The notes below the pieces were generated by a model. The model did not search any database, was not told the DNA's origin, and worked only from the letters and a program-made list of their open reading frames with translations. This document shows positions 20,960 to 33,263 of a stretch of 64,000 bases of DNA, piece by piece (within the stretch, counting starts at the first letter, position 1; every line of letters begins with the position of its first letter). A program made the position numbers and the translations under genes. The stretch covers positions 19,544,558-19,608,557 of the forward strand of contig JAJEKV010000001.1 in the NCBI GenBank assembly GCA_021234155.1. The letters run 5' to 3'. The stretch comes from Isoetes taiwanensis. Lineage: Eukaryota; Streptophyta; Lycopodiopsida; Isoetales; Isoetaceae.

Positions 20960-23400
20960 TACCTCTTCCTTGGCAGATCTGGTCTGGCGATATCAGAATT
21001 TAAGATACCACTGCCATTCTCGAGTGCAAAGTTAAGTGATCCTTCAACGTTAAATGCTACGTCCCAGCTTCAAAATATTGTAAATTATGCTCCCATTGAC
21101 GGATCTGATACAGACCCCTGATCCAACCGTGCCAGCAACCAACCATCTGTTTACTTATGTTAGTTCGTGTGTTTCTATCTAGTCACTGTCCTTCAAACTA
21201 TACTCGTTTGGCACTCAATGTATTGATATGACTTAAATGTTGCAAACATGTCCATGCCCTATCCTTTTCTCATCTGAACTGCATTCTTTATATGTTCTTT
21301 GTACCACCATTTGCCCCCTTCTGAATATGTAAGTCCCCCATACTATCCTCTAAATATGTGATCTCCAATTGTTTTTTTTTTTTTTAGGGTAAGAGTGTGT
21401 ATGTATTATTATTAATATATAAAATAAAGTACATCATATCCCCATATAAGGGAAGAAAGAGTATAGCCAGATATTGTGTACTAAGGTAATATCACCTCTT
21501 CTTCCCCACCATGTGGGTACTATAAGGGAGATCACCTGTCTTCACCATATAATGGGTACTACAGAGTGACTATCTCCAATTTTTTTAAGAGAGAAGTCCA
21601 TCTTCAATCCGACTTTCAAAGGGCAAGGCAAGGACTTCTATAAAAGATGATAGAAAAATCACCTCTGGTAAGCATTATTGCACTACCATATGAACATACA
21701 TATGACCACAAGTTTGCTATTCACTGATGACCGTGATGCCTTCACCACCAAACATATAGAAAGTATAGTGTACTTCTTAGGCTTTATGAATTGCTAGTAA
21801 GTCAATAAAAAGAAAATCAACACATTATTTTACCAATATCCCCGTTGAAACATTATGTACCTTCATTTATGTTACCAACCATCAATATAAAAATTACTCA
21901 GTAGCACCTAAAATGGATAGGTGATACAAAGTAGATGTTCAAAGTGAACCTATAAGATTGGTGCATCTTCGATTTGAAATAAGCCCATTTTACTCATTTC
22001 CCTATCACTCCTACTTTCCTATCAACTTGTGCTCTGAAATGTATTTCTTTCATTGTCTCCTATTGCTATAACGGTTTAGTGAATAAAACTTTGGTGCATC
22101 TATGATTTGAAATAAGACTCCCTACTTTTTATCAGCTTGTATTTTTTATGTCTCCTATTGCTATGACGGTTGAGAATGAGGATAGATTCTAACAAACTTG
22201 ATGGGACGATCCAACCAAGAAAGTGAAAGGATGCATCATGCATATGTTTGTTGGATGTAGGCTCAATATACGAACCTTATTACCCATGGATGCCACTTAG
22301 TGTAAAGGTCATATGCCATGTGCTCAGTAAAAACCCTTCTGTGTATGTCTTGTCCAGGGTGTAGAAACCCCTTTTTGTATGGATACTGCACTAGGTTGTT
22401 CCAGAAGAACTCTCTTTTCGTACATATTCATACACTCTGGGTTGAAAATCCCTCATACCATCCATTTACATGTTATATGAGGCCTATACTATGTGAAACC
22501 TCGGGCCTTACTATCATAGACATCAAATTATATGCCTCTGATCATCAGTGCAAAAGATAGATCGATCATGCTAGTAAGCCGAATTTGTAATTTTGTAGCA
22601 AAGTTTGCCAAACATGAAACAACTAATCAAACAAATCTAACAATCAACGTATACTAATTTCTTAGCCAAATTTCCAAAAAATCAGCATTTTCTAAGGAAT
22701 AGAATACTATTTTCAATGTCGATTGGAGAGCAACTTGTCCACTGATACTTATCTATACATATACATATATAAGGCAGCTTGGCAAGATTCGATTCCCTTA
22801 TTCTCATTTCTTGCAATGACACGTATATATACTTTCAGATTTTTGTTTCCTGGGTATAAGAGCTTTTGGGTGTGGATTTTGGTGATTCTCTAGTGGTTGT
22901 GAGAGATGACCTGGCTACCAATGTTACAGGTGCTTCCAGGGGCATTGCCAGAATCGGGCCCTTGACAGACGTTTATGAGCATGGGAGTACCGTCAGTCAA
23001 GTCACATGGTGATTGGGACGACTGTCGGGCCGTATGTCCGTAATCGGTCTATGGTGATGTACTATGAGAGTAAGGGAATTTCATGCTAAGGGTTAGTACT
23101 AAAGGAAATTGTCAGTACGGAATTAGTACTAACGTCGGAGTAGTGCTAAGGACCAATATCGGTCACTAGGGACACTAATATTAGTTAATAATATTAGTTG
23201 CGGAAGTAGGGCATGTGTAGTCACGTAACATTAATATTAATGTGTAGGTGACGTTATAAGTTAACGTTAGGGGTACTAGTGTTAGGGGTACTAGTGTTAG
23301 TTATTAACACTAGGGGTGTTAATATTGTTATTAATATGAAGTAATATAAGTTAGCAATGTTAAAAGATTAATATTAAGGGCACATGGCATGTTGTGGTTC
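20960..23400. other. Laccase upstream region and intergenic DNA
   Basis: The laccase promoter should lie in the first several hundred bases to the right of 20959, but I cannot place a confident TATA box. At 21372-21590 a T-run followed by AGGGTAAGAGTG... and two related TGGGTACTA(T/C) segments looks like the 3' end of a retroposon inserted in reverse. The rest is AT-rich with no supported gene. Confidence 0.45.
23095..23350. repeat. Low-complexity GGTACTAGTGTTAG/TTAATATTA region
   Basis: Short direct repeats of GGGGTACTAGTGTTA (23275-23310) are embedded in a stretch of alternating AATATTAGTTA words. No gene is seen. Confidence 0.6.
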
Positions 23401-24186
23401 GTTGGGATAAAAACCTGTTAAAGAACAGATCGAATGGATCTGTAAGGTAGATGCCCCGTCACTGGTGCAAAACTCCACGATGGCGCGGTCCACGTCATCT
23501 CCAAATCTGCGAAGTGAAACTCCAGATTAGTTTAGGGCTTTTCCAGCAACGGTGCTGTCGGAGAACGCGTTAGGGCTATCCGAGAGTTGCATGGCGCCCA
23601 TAAACAAGCAGTTAGCTCTCTTCAAGATTAGAATGGCGCCATTTAGGGAGGTCGATGGCGGCAAGATTGGAACCTAATGGTATATTTTTGGACTGAAATG
23701 GTGCACGTTTGGCACCATTTGGTAAACTCTTCCTAATTTCCTTGTTTTGTATCAGATTAGGATCGATGATTTGGCATCACCAGCACCCTTGATGAGCCAC
23801 GAGTTGTGCTTTCCTCTCAGCTCTGCTATAATCCTTCTATTTCAGAAACTAACCACTCCAAATCTTAATTGCATGGTTGAGATCAGTTTTGAGGTCGGAT
23901 TGCTGATGTGTGTTCATCTCAGGCCATTGGTAAGAGTTCTTGAGCTCTGTTTCATTATTTTGAGCAGTAACTAACACCCTAGCTTTGCCATGCAGGTATA
24001 AATAGAGCTGCAGAAACGAGATATGATGCATTGAGTCTTCTCTTCAATTTCTAGAGAGGTGAGCTGAGTCCTTTCTTCCATTCTTATTGGTTTTTCATTT
24101 GCTGCTCTTCCATTCTTGTTGCTTTTTTCATTTGCTGTTCTTTCACTTTTTGCTAAATCATTTGCTCCTTCCTGCTTTAAACTGCC

Positions 24187-26456
24187 ATGAATCTTAGAAA
24201 TAGTAGGAACTATGCCTTCCCGCCTGATACCTCTGCTGAAGAGGTCATTCTTGAGCAAATTCCCCCATCTTTCTCCAGAAAAAAGAGGTCTGCTAATCCT
24301 CGGATTATTGGGCAGCAGTCCCAAAAAGCCCAAAAAAAATTCGTTAGGGGAGCTGCCAGGGGTTCTTGGACTTTAGAACAATTAGAATCTGCTTTAGAGT
24401 GTATTGATGATGGTGTTTATTCTATAAGAAAGGCTGCATTGCATTATGGTATACCCCAGACCACTTTGAGAAACCATTTGTATGGTATCTCAAAGGAGAA
24501 ATTTGGCAGTACCCCAAAGGGTCTAACAGTTGAAGAGGAAAAAATCCTTATTCAATGGTGTCTGGACATGGCTGATGAAGGTCGGCCTGTTACTTATGAC
24601 ATAGTAAGACATAGGGTTGCTTCCATGACTGTAGGTAGACTCACTTGCTTCAAGGATGGCCTGCCTGGTCCTAAGTGGTAGCAATGCTTCAAAAGGAGAC
24701 ATCCTGAAATAACTCTCAGGTCTACACAATGCATTGAAATGATCCGAGTGAAGGCAATGACTACCTCAAACTTGAATAATTTTTATTCAACATTGAAGGA
24801 GGTTCTGGACAAGCTGCAGTTAGAGCCTTCTAGAATTTGGAATTGCGACGAGACCGGAGTTCAAACTGGCTGCAGAACAGGTATGAGGGTGATTGCTAGA
24901 AGAGGAGCAGAAAATGTTAAGCTGAAAATGTGCCAAAGAATCGTGAATGGATGACTGTTCTTGTTTGTGTCAATGCAGCTGGGTATAAAATTCCTAATCT
25001 TTATATTTTTAAGGGTAAAAGAATGAGAGATACAGATCTGATTTCAGGTTGTGAACCTGGAGCTGTCATGAGCTTCCAGAAGAAAGCTTGGCTGACTGAC
25101 GAATTATTTGAGGCCTGGATTGATCATTTTGCCCATAGTGTTCCTGGTGGAGTTAGCTTAGATAGGCCCCATTTATTAATCTGTGACGGTCATGGTAGCC
25201 ATGCAACTACATCCACTGTTTTGAAAGCCAAATCCATTGGCCTACACATTCTGCAACTTCCTCCTCACACATCCCATAAGCTGCAGCCACTGGATGTGGC
25301 CTGTTTTAGGCCTTTCAAGGCCAGCTTTAGGAAAAACAGAGCTAAGCTCATGCATGACAAGTATTTGATGGAGCCTAGCAAGGAGGATTTTGCCACTGTA
25401 GTCTCTAATTCACTAAAGGATGGGATCACTCCTAGCAATGTATGTGCTGGATTTAGAAAGACAGGTATATGGCCTTACAATAATGCAGCAGTTCAGGCTG
25501 ATCCAATAGCAGATAGGTTGGAAGCTGAAAGTAATGCCTCCAAAAGAGTGCCAACAATTGATGAGACCATTGACTCGTTAGTAGCCCTGGAAAATGCACC
25601 TTCTATTGATGTTGCAGCAGCTGGAGAGCCTGAAGCAACAGTTGCAGCTCAACCAGCAAACCAGCCAACAGTTTCTGCAGCTCAACCAACAGCTCCTACA
25701 GTAAATACTGCAGTAGATCCTTCAGGCAAGGAGAAGAGGAAGAAGAGGCCCAGACTGCCAGAATGCTTGAAAGGTAAGTTGTATGTTAGTCATGATGAGA
25801 TTCTTAATGCTCGGTTAGCTTTTGAGAGAAAGTATGAGCAGGCAGAAAATGCTAAGCAGCAGCAGCAGACTGAGAAGAAGAGGATCCAGCAAGCCAGAAG
25901 GGAAGCTAAAGAAAAAGAGAAGCAGAGAAAAGAAGAGGCAAGAAAAGTTAGAGAGGCAAAGAAATTGGCAGAAATAGAGAATAGGGAAGTTATAGACAAT
26001 AGGGAAGAAAGAACTGGGCAGATCAGGAAACAACCAAGGAGGCAAAGGAAGAAAACTGCCCGAATGATGGAATTTGAGATGCAGCAAGATGATGAGGAAG
26101 AAGAACCAGTAGAACTCATTCCAATGCAGGAGGTTACTGGAAAAGAAGCAGCAGCAGAACAAAGTAGTCAAGCTTTGAACTTGGAAGTTTGCTTACCTTG
26201 TGATAGATTTCCTGAAATTAGTGCAGATGTTTTCCAAGATAGTCAAGATGTAGATGACTTTGAGGATGCTGAAGAAGCCATAGGTTGCAGCTTGGAGGAT
26301 ACCCATGAGTGTTCATGGGATGAGCATTGCAAAAGGAAGAAGGCTCGGGTCGACAATGATAACATTGAAGATTCTGAACCAGCAGGGAAACTAAAAGCAC
26401 TTGATGAGTTGTATAGAGCAGAAGCCAATGCTCATCTTCAAAAGCTTGGCATGTAA
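24187..26456 (+). pseudogene. Pogo-type (Tc1/mariner superfamily) transposase, inactivated
   Basis: The protein would be about 755 residues. The N-terminus (24187-24681) has a pipsqueak-type helix-turn-helix (SWTLEQLESALECIDDGVYS) and part of a CENP-B-like DNA-binding region. A TAG at 24679 falls where an aromatic residue is expected. The same frame resumes to 24954 with the first catalytic Asp in WNCDETG (about 24847). A one-base frameshift near 24930 leads into the last 508 codons, with the second Asp in LLICDGHGSH (about 25185) and the third in PPHTSHKLQPLD (about 25293), that is, DDD of the DDE_1 family. The C-terminal 270 residues are a Lys/Glu/Arg-rich coiled-coil-like stretch and an acidic tail. 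It cuts and pastes its element; here one nonsense and one frameshift break it. I could not find terminal inverted repeats. Confidence 0.88.
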
Positions 26457-27715
26457 GCTCAGCTCTATTTTGTTATGTTATCCTTGTTAATCTAATAAAA
26501 AAAGCTTCAATTCAAAGTCAACAATTTAAAAAGCCAAGTCTGATTTTTTGTTCTTATGTTCAGATTTTATTCATTGCATCTTCTACCAAATATGTGCCAT
26601 TGAATCAAAGAGGGGGGTTTCTTCTATGGCAGTTTGATTGTTCATGGTTGGAACCCCCCCAAATAGGTAGGATTAAATGCTTACTGATTTTGTGTTTATG
26701 CTTAATGATTTTGTCATGAACTAATGGTACTATTTGTTTTGCAGGTAATTTGAATGGTTATTGGCCAAATTGGGTCAATAGAGGTTCAATTCCTCACAAA
26801 CATTGCTTGATTAATGCATGTCTATTTCAGCAGGAACAGATGGCCATTTAGGTGTCTTTGGCTTCCCATTGAGGAACTGCTGCTCACCATTTAGGAGTTT
26901 CAGGTTCACATTCAATTAGAAGGTCTGTACCATCAGGTACCACTAGCTCACCATTTGATTATCACCATTGTGATCAGGAATATCACCATTGGGATCAAGG
27001 ACATCACCAAGTGCTTACCCTGACCCCCTTTAGTTTGTTGATTTATATCTTGATGTAATTGCTTCAATCAATGAAATTTAGAACTTATTATGATGCAGCA
27101 GGTGGTAGAGCATATGCAGATGGAAAAAAAATTATCATTTATGCATTTTTAGTGTCTTTACAGGTGACTTTTCTGTTAAGTTCACCATTGCAGGGAAGGT
27201 CACCTTAACAGGTCGGTGATGGCGGATCTGCAGTCGTGGCTTGGATGGCTTTGATTGGGATCGGATTAGGGCCCAGGTGGGTCGGATTTGGCTCAGAAGA
27301 ACTGAGGTTAGCTTAAGTGGTGAGTCTATAAAACCTAGAGGGCGAGTTAGCCAGGGATCGGGCTTTTGGAAAAGAGACGATTCTGTAGCTTTAAATCCCT
27401 GATTAGATTGAAACTTGGCAAAAGAACTCGGTTTGGCAGAGCGATTCTGCTACTGGAGCCACGGAATAGGCCAGGCCTTTCTGTTGCAGGAACTGGGTTT
27501 CTAACTTATAAGTACGGGTGATCAGATAAACGCTCAAGGGAAATTGCTGAGGAGATCCGATCATCTGTGGTGTGAGTAACACCAGGGTTTTGTAACATCA
27601 GCTGGGAGCAGCACAACACTGATCAACGAGGGGGATCTGGGATTCGTGGTGTGGGCGGCAGTTGATTAACACATCCCAGGCGGGCAAAATTCACTCTCTG
27701 GAATTTGGCTGTAAC
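26457..27715. other. Transposon 3' flank and probable LTR end
   Basis: 26457-27150 is probably pogo-element 3' sequence; the word (C/T)CACCATTT recurs about six times between 26880 and 27010. From an undetermined start up to 27716 the sequence should be an LTR, because a primer-binding site follows directly; its end reads CTGTAACA. Confidence 0.45.
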
Positions 27716-27717
27716 AG

Positions 27718-27729
27718 TGGTATCAGAGC
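27718..27729 (+). promoter_or_regulatory. Primer-binding site of a second LTR retrotransposon
   Basis: TGGTATCAGAGC, complementary to plant initiator-Met tRNA, lies one base after a sequence ending ...TAACA, as expected at an LTR/internal junction read on the plus strand. I found no gag-pol and no second LTR nearby, so this is a non-autonomous or truncated element. Confidence 0.75.
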
Positions 27730-28143
27730 CTAGCCTGGTTCTAAGAAGCAATCACAAAGCTACTGCAAAGGTTTTCCAGCAAGCAGGGCTTGCTAAAACT
27801 GTGACCCAGGCCTTAACGCCCTGGTTCTCGTGTTTACAGGCTGAGATCACATCTCAGCCGTTGATTCCAGTGCTGTTATCTGCTAGTAACAGCTTCACCG
27901 GCAGACATTTTATGCTAGTAACAGTTCACAGGCCCAAGTTTTTGCTCCCTTTCCATAACATCCTAGAATATTACGGTGAGAAGCAGCCACAGCCACTGCT
28001 TTCGCATAACATCCTAGACTTTTATGCTACAATAGCCACAGTTCCGGCAAACAGCCCCTGCCTTCTCCCTTTTTTCTTCAATCCTTCCCTGCTCCTAAGA
28101 TCCGGCCCCCTGCTCCTAAGATCCACTGGAGTACGCCATAGCC

Positions 28144-28432
28144 ATGGCTTCTGTAGTAGCATTATCAGGTCCTCTGAGCTCCGTAAAGCAGCCTTGTTTG
28201 CAGATTTCTCAGTACTCTTGCCAAAATCCAAGAATGGCGCCTTCAAGATTGGGATTTATCCGGAGCCCTGTGCCAAATCGCCGGATTTTTGTGGCTTTTT
28301 CGATCCCCAGCGGCTTGGAAAAATAGGTAGAAAGTGCCATTGAAAGCGCTAAAGAAACTTGTGCAGAAAATGCAGAGTCCGGCGAATGTGCAGCTACTTG
28401 GGATGAGGTCAAGGAGCTTCTGGCACCTCTGC
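28144..28432 (+). pseudogene. CP12: Truncated CP12 copy (Calvin-cycle regulator)
   Basis: CP12 is a small chloroplast protein that scaffolds GAPDH and phosphoribulokinase in the dark. From ATG 28144 the first 60 codons look like a chloroplast transit peptide (MASVVALSG, Ser/Arg/Pro-rich). After an in-frame TAG at about 28324 the same frame continues with VESAIESAKETCAENAESGE and CAATWDEVKEL. This is the CP12 signature with its first cysteine pair (two Cys eight residues apart) and the AWD_VEEL-like core. The copy then diverges, so the C-terminal cysteine pair and GAPDH-binding tail are absent. It begins 415 bp after a retrotransposon primer site, suggesting capture by that element. The family assignment rests on motif recognition only. 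Confidence 0.72.
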
Positions 28433-28576
28433 CCTGGATCCGGCCCTGGAGCAAACCCTCGAACCAGGGCGTTAAGGGCGATAACGTCCTGGCCCTCGGA
28501 CGTTACCAAAAAAAAAATTTCGGGCCAGTGAAAATGCCTCGGGCGTGCCTCGGGCGTCCTCTTCAATCCTTTATAA

Positions 28577-28998
28577 TATCTTTTCTTGCTATTTTAGAAA
28601 GCTAGGTACGCTCATAATGCATGAGGTTTGGGCGATCAACCCTCGTCCAAATTGTAGAGGAGATAGACTTTGTGTATGTGGTCTTTGAGATAGGCTTGAT
28701 TACGTTATCTTGGATTCCATACCAATTTGAACATGCTCATTTGATGCCACTAAGATCATAAAGGGGTTTTAAAATATTAGAGAAAATAAACAATGGATAG
28801 CCTTGAATTCCTCCTTTACGGTATCTTTTCTTGCTATTTTAGAAAGCTAGGTACGCTCATAATGCATGAGGTTTGGGCGAGGGTTGAACATCGTCCAAAT
28901 TGTAGAGGAGATAGACTTTGTGTATGTGGTCTTTGAGATAGGCTTGATTACGTTATCTTGGATTCCATACCAATTCGAACATGCTCATTTGATGCAGT
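28577..28998. repeat. Direct duplication of about 180 bp
   Basis: TATCTTTTCTTGCTATTTTA...GCATGAGGTTTGGGCGA...GAACATGCTCATTTGATG occurs at 28577-28755 and again at 28822-28998 with few differences, separated by 65 bp. Confidence 0.9.
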
Positions 28999-29023
28999 GC
29001 ATGTCCCACATCAAATTAAGATA

Positions 29024-29159
29024 TGTCATATAATAAAATGCTTGTTCAGATATTCCTCGTCAAGTATTACTATACATGAGATGTTTAGGATAACCTAATA
29101 AATAAGATATGTCATATAATAAAAAGCTTCTTCAGATATTCCTTGTTAAGGATTACTCT
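29024..29159. repeat. Tandem duplication of about 75 bp
   Basis: AGATATGTCATATAATAAAA followed by CAGATATTCCT(C/T)GT(C/T)AAG(T/G)ATTACT occurs twice, starting at about 29024 and 29105. Confidence 0.8.
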
Positions 29160-29993
29160 AAATGACATATTTTTAGCTACAAATAACTTACACAATCGTT
29201 TTGTGCCATTCATATATTCCTCATCAAGTATGAGTATGCATGATATATTTCTAGCTATGAATAGGTTATCAATTGTTTCGTGCAATATTGTGCGAGAATT
29301 TTAGGGAAAAGCATATAGTGTGCTTTGCTGGACTAATGGGGGCAACACATTCTGCTTTTACAATGAATAAAACTATCCTATTAATTTGTGCAAAAGTAAT
29401 ACTATATTGAGAGCCTACACTCCTAGAAATGCATGCATTACACTCCAAGCATTTGGATCCCATCCATAGGATGGGCATAGAAGCTGCATATGCTGGGGTC
29501 ATCATAGACAAATACAGATTTAAAGTTATACAACCTTAAGACTGATGTACATTTATCAACATATTAACAAAGCATACAGCTAGAAAAATCCATAAAGACC
29601 ACCACTATGAAATTGAATTTGTAAATCTCCATTGTATAAGAATCCTTGAACAATGACAATTAAAGAACTTGTACATGAAAATGAAGTAGATCTTCAGTGG
29701 GAAGCCTGAGAACCTCCACAACAATGTAGATAATCTGGAAGCACAAATATAACATAATGCTTCATAAGAGTAGAAATAGACCCAATCTAGCAGTAGAAAT
29801 ATACAATATTGTCTATATTCTTCTATGCTTTCCTTGCATGAGTAGCAGCATTGTACATGTTAAACCATGTTTGGTCAATAGCATGTTTTAAGCATCTATG
29901 GCCGAACAATTTAGTATATTCGCAGCATTAACAGAAGAGATAATGGGATCACAATAGATACTATGTCTAACATCCTTCCAAACAAAGCCAACA
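29160..29993 (+). repeat. Inverted repeat, left arm ('head' module)
   Basis: 834 bp beginning AAATGACATATTTTTAGCTA and ending AACAAAGCCAACA. The reverse complement lies at 32145-32975 with few differences. Both copies keep an 80-codon open frame (minus strand here, 29511-29269), but that is expected from recent duplication and is not evidence of coding. Confidence 0.93.
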
Positions 29994-31484
29994 ATAAGAA
30001 AGCCTGGCATGCTGCAAAGATTTCCACATGCCTTGCAATCACTACGTTTTTGCTATGTGCCCATGTTTAAATATCTATATGACATCTGACTAAGCCCTTC
30101 TAGCTCAGATACAACTCTACAAAATTTGAGAATATAACTCATCTTGAAATGGTATTCACAACCAAATGTCATTAGGATGGCAAATGTGTCGCTATCTAGT
30201 AAAGATAGAAGGTTACCTTGTCGCAACTTTCTCTGCCCTAGGTACAGTGCTAAGTATTTTTAGTACTATAAGTCCTGCTAGCCCAGATACCACGGCTACA
30301 AAATTTGAAGACATAGATTGACAAAATAATTCTCTTAGCAAGCTTGCAACAACTCTGAATGAAGGTCCTTATTCTGCCATCGTATTCAACAAGCCGCCTC
30401 AAATCTAAAAGAATATACGACGACCTACGGCTTAAAAGAAGGCCTGTGAAATAGACTTGTCTGTTAGACTAACAATTGTGGATGTCGTAAAGCAAATATG
30501 CAGAAGCATCAAACCTGCAAAACATGGAAGCAATCCAATTAGATTAGCTTGTACAGACATGTACTTGATACTAAAACATTAACCCTAGTGGACTACAACC
30601 AGTTTTATTGCTCTAGGCATTCCGATGATACACAAATTGTTGCACTCATTCTACGTTAACCACTCTACAGATGCAAGAGGAATAGAAAACTCCCATGGAG
30701 GGGCTTCACTCTTGCTAATTTATATAGTATATAAAGATCCACTAAGTTGCAGAGCAGAATTACATTTAGAATTGGAGATGGCTAAAGTGAGGAATGCCAT
30801 TTAAAGGACATATAGTAGCAAAACTCGAGAAAGACCAATTAGCAAACCTTGTTCTTGTAACCTGCTTGTAAGATTTTGCCTCCACATGTAGAATCTTAGC
30901 ACATAGCAGAGTCCCTAAGAAGGCAATTCAATGAGATACATTCTTCTAGCATTTTAGAAAGAATGGAAGACTAAAATGACAACGTATAAATCAATTAGAC
31001 GTCATTGGGTGCAACGGCAACTCATCATTTAAATCAAAATTGCATGAAGCATGAACATCTATGCTTGAATCCTATGGAGTAGACGATAAACAAATTAGAG
31101 ACAATTTGCCTTTGCCTATGATGTGAGATCTGGCATTTGTACCTTCTGTTTGTTCTTGTGGGGTATTTGTTTACCAAGATGACGGTGTAAAACTGCAGGC
31201 ACACGTGGTACTTATATCCAAATTCACAGTCTGCACATGATAAATGCATTCAACAATACACAATGACTTACACTAAATCTAAGATAATGCTTTAATCCAA
31301 AGTATGATGCAGGTTTAAAGCATTTAATCCACGTCAACAATAGACTATTAGAAGAAACTTGAAGATCACCTCAGCTGCAAAACCATTATGCTCTAAAAGG
31401 TCAGCCCCATTATGCTCCCATGTTGTCTACAAAATCCGAAAATGACCTGCTCCTGCTCCAAAAACAAAGATATTCTTAGTTCTA
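29994..31484 (+). repeat. Non-coding repeat family, copy 1 ('body' module, plus orientation)
   Basis: Starts AAGAAAGCCTGGCATGC and ends ATATTCTTAGTTCTATA. Reverse-oriented copies lie at 37929-36521 continued by 33263-33181, and a plus-oriented partial copy at 37930-39260. No ORF is shared between copies, so this is a non-coding mobile or segmental repeat. Confidence 0.9.
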
Positions 31485-32144
31485 TACAAAATAGAAATTG
31501 GGTCGTCCGATTTCGCTGGCGTGCATTGTGGCGGTGACACGTGGCATCTTTCTACAGCGCGGAATGGAAGTCGGCTCGACCCATTCCGAGCAACCGGCTG
31601 CGCATGTTTTTTTTGTTAGGGTTCTTCGAGCTTAGGGTTTTGTGGCCGCCGCAAGTTTTGAGAGTTCTTTGAGGTTTGATGCAGGGTTCCGGCCAGCTCT
31701 TTGAGCTCTTTGCAAGATGTTCCGGCAGGTGTTCTGGCCAGCTCGTTGAGCTCTTTCCAAAGCTATCTTCTTCATGCAAAGATTCGGTTGTATTTCCCCA
31801 TTTTCGCAGCGATTTGCAAGCTTGCTTTGCCTAATCCGGCAGGGAGTCTGTGAAGGTAACTAAATCGTTTATTGTTATGCTTCAGTCCTTCACATCGAAC
31901 ATGGAAGAGAGCAGGTGGAACTTGATAGAAATAGCCAGAACTCTGTTCAGGAATCTTTGCCAAAACTCTGCTCAGAAATGCCACTAAAACTTGAAAATCT
32001 TGCTGAAATTCGTCCGTTTTCTTCTCAAATCTTGCTGAAATCCCTCCGTTTTTTTCCCCAAATCTCTCTGTTCATGCTGGACTCTGCTCCAAAATCCATG
32101 CCGAAGATCCTGGACGACTCCCCAATTTCTATTTTGTAGGGGAA
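31485..32144. other. Unique centre between inverted arms
   Basis: Bounded on both sides by ACAAAATAGAAATTGG in opposite orientation (31487 and about 32120). It contains TTAGGGTTCTTCGAGCTTAGG and several AGCTCTTTG(C/A)... words (31680-31750). It may be the original flank or a promoter-like segment; no gene is supported. Confidence 0.5.
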
Positions 32145-32975
32145 TGTTGGCTTTGTTTGGAAGGATGTTAGACATAGTATCTATTGTGATCCCATTATCT
32201 CTTCTGTTAATGCTGCGAATATACTAAATTGTTCGGCCATAGATGCTTAAAACATGCTATTGACCAAACATGGTTTAACATGTACAATGTTGCTACTCAT
32301 GCAAGGAAAGCATAGAAGAATATTGACAATATTGTATATTTCTACTGCTAGATTGGGTCTATTTCTACTCTTATGAAGCATTATGTTATATTTGTGCTTC
32401 CAGATTATCTACATTGTTGTGGAGGTTCTCAGGCTTCCCACTGAAGATCTACTTCATTTTCATGTACAAGTTCTTTAATTGTCATTGTTCAAGGATTCTT
32501 ATACAATGGAGATTTACAAATTCAATTTCATAGTGGTGGTCTTTATGGATTTTTCTAGCTGTATGCTTTGTTAATATGTTGATAAATGTACATCAGTCTT
32601 AAGGTTGTATAACTTTAAATCTGTATTTGTCTATGATGACCCCAGCATATGCAGCTTCTATGCCCATCCTATGGATGGGATCCAAATGCTTGGAGTGTAA
32701 TGCATGCATTTCTAGGAGTGTAGGCTCTCAATATAGTATTACTTTTGCACAAATTAATAGGATAGTTTTATTCATTGTAAAAGCAGAATGTGTAGCCCCC
32801 ATTAATCCAGCAGAGGCACACTATATGCTTTTCCTTAAAATTCTCGCACAATATTGCACGAAACAATTGATAACCTATTCATAGCTAGAAATATATCATG
32901 CATACTCATACTTGATGAGGAATATATGAATGGCGCAAAACAATTATGTAAGTTATTTGTAGCTAAAAATATGTC
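32145..32975 (-). repeat. Inverted repeat, right arm ('head' module)
   Basis: Reverse complement of 29160-29993. Together the arms could form a stem of about 830 bp with a 2.15-kb loop. It runs directly into the 'tail' module at 32985. Confidence 0.93.
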
Positions 32976-32984
32976 ATTTAAACA

Positions 32985-33263
32985 TCAATTTCTTCCTTGT
33001 ATTTTAAATAATAATAAAAACACCTATTAATTATGGCTCAAACATTGTACTTTTGTATAATAACATGTCCAGTACCACAGCATTATATTGAATAAGGGGT
33101 TTGCAAAAGTGGCGTGCTTTTGGAACAGACATAAACCCAATTTAAATGAATGATGGTTATAGGGTGATTTCTTGCAGTCATGTATAGAACTAAGAATATC
33201 TTTGTTTTAGGAGCAGGAGCATGTCATTTTCGGGCATAATGGGGCTGACCTTTTAGAGCATAA
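32985..33263 (-). repeat. 'Tail' module and end of body, copy in minus orientation
   Basis: 32985-33200 is the reverse complement of 39250-39470 (CATGACTGCAAGAAATCACC...). 33181-33263 is the reverse complement of 31384-31484. The body of this copy resumes at 36521 after the inserted element. Confidence 0.88.

Noticed and set aside
23690-23730. AATGGTGC...GCACCATT considered as a terminal inverted repeat of the pogo element
   Set aside because: It is a local palindrome; no matching end with a TA duplication was found on the 3' side.
25790-26171. Antisense frames of 109-118 codons rich in Ser/Phe/Leu
   Set aside because: Shadows of the Lys/Glu-rich C-terminus of the pogo-type transposase.
29269-32884. 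An 80-85-codon frame (MSMMTPAYAASM...) present in both inverted arms
   Set aside because: Both arms are recent copies, so conservation carries no weight; the frame has no domain and its ends differ.
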